The notes under the pieces are model-generated. The model ran no database searches and was not told where the DNA came from. It saw only the letters and a list, made by a program, of their open reading frames with translations. Shown here one piece after another: positions 63,609 through 64,000 of a DNA stretch of 64,000 bases (position 1 is the first letter of the stretch; each line of letters opens with the position of its first letter). Location: positions 105,584,198 to 105,648,197 of the forward strand of contig OX377202.1 of assembly GCA_947396885.1 (NCBI GenBank), in the 5' to 3' direction. The DNA is from Heligmosomoides polygyrus polygyrus (lineage: Eukaryota > Nematoda > Chromadorea > Rhabditida > Heligmosomidae). The position numbers were made by a program, and so were the translations under genes.

Positions 63609-63744
63609 GCCATAGTTTATACTTGCGCCGCTACGCGGCGCGGAAACACGATCGCAATAGATATCGATTTTTCTCACTGTCAGATCGATATCTATTCCGA
63701 GTATGGTACCATCCGCGCAACGGTGCAATTATAAACTATGGTTT
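63609..63744. repeat. MITE, CATAGTTTATACTTGCGCCG family
   Basis: GCCATAGTTTATACTTGCGC and GTGCAATTATAAACTATGG are the ends. Inner CAATAGATATCGATTTTTC and GATCGATATCTATTCCG repeats are strong. It is the best-preserved copy of the family of 3526 and 4675. Confidence 0.8.
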
Positions 63745-64000
63745 AAACAGTCTCGAAAATGTAGCGACGTCGAATATTCACAGATTTAGTTGTGACGTAC
63801 CATCTATTTATGGTCAATCGCCCACCTTTTCACCACTAATCGTATTTTGGATCTCCTAGGCGTATCCTCGAACCTAGGATGAAATCAAGCGCACAGATTA
63901 TGATAAATGTCGCCCACTATTAAATCATGACCATCCCTAGTAGTTCATTTCATAATTAGTATTAGTATAGTAAATAATAATTTTTCAAATAAATTACTTG

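Overview
The window looks like a piece of nematode genome, most likely a rhabditid; I cannot name the species. The evidence is as follows. Two spliced protein genes can be assembled, with short exons and mostly T-rich TTTTCAG-type acceptors. One of them is a ground-like (hedgehog-related) secreted protein, a family known from nematodes. Both genes have a T-rich CAG acceptor just upstream of the ATG, as expected for spliced-leader trans-splicing. RTE-type and other non-LTR retrotransposon remnants, mariner elements and Tc-type fold-back elements fill much of the rest. There are no bacterial operons, rRNA genes or CRISPR arrays.

Layout. Positions 1-41,300 hold almost no recognisable host gene. 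They are a patchwork of transposons: two mariner copies (6411-7684 and 29516-30741, both with broken transposases), a non-LTR retrotransposon interrupted by a second copy of its own family (22378-25146, inner copy 22904-24130, 7-bp target-site duplication), an RTE fragment (about 11 kb), several 0.5-1.45 kb fold-back elements, many 100-260 bp MITEs, a 108-bp tandem array (33870-34730) and a 347-bp tandem duplication with poly-G/poly-C tracts. A few unassigned open frames (17.6, 26.5, 34.7-35.4 and 36.4-36.8 kb) are listed with low confidence.

Positions 41,378-56,904 (+) carry an apparently complete propionyl-CoA carboxylase alpha-subunit gene (pcca-1). I resolve about 18 exons, and all junctions from the ANRG exon to the stop keep the reading frame. 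The product has biotin carboxylase, linker (BT) and biotinyl domains and belongs in the mitochondrial breakdown of propionyl-CoA. Most of its length is intron swollen by MITEs and fold-back elements.

Positions 58,778-61,936 (-) carry a seven-exon ground-like gene of 269 codons plus stop, facing pcca-1 tail to tail. Its largest intron splits the C-Y-T-N-D-S-G / F-M-C-C-N motif and is filled with MITEs. The last 2 kb return to MITE sequence.

Most of the small MITEs share a subterminal TTTATACTT or GTTCATACTT motif, AATCGATA-like inner repeats and a 3-bp TTA/TAA flank. This suggests one PIF/Harbinger-like mobilising system behind several families. The least ordinary structures are the fold-back elements whose arms or loops carry tRNA-like box A/box B sequence, and a pair whose loop carries a scrap of a Tc/mariner-type transposase.
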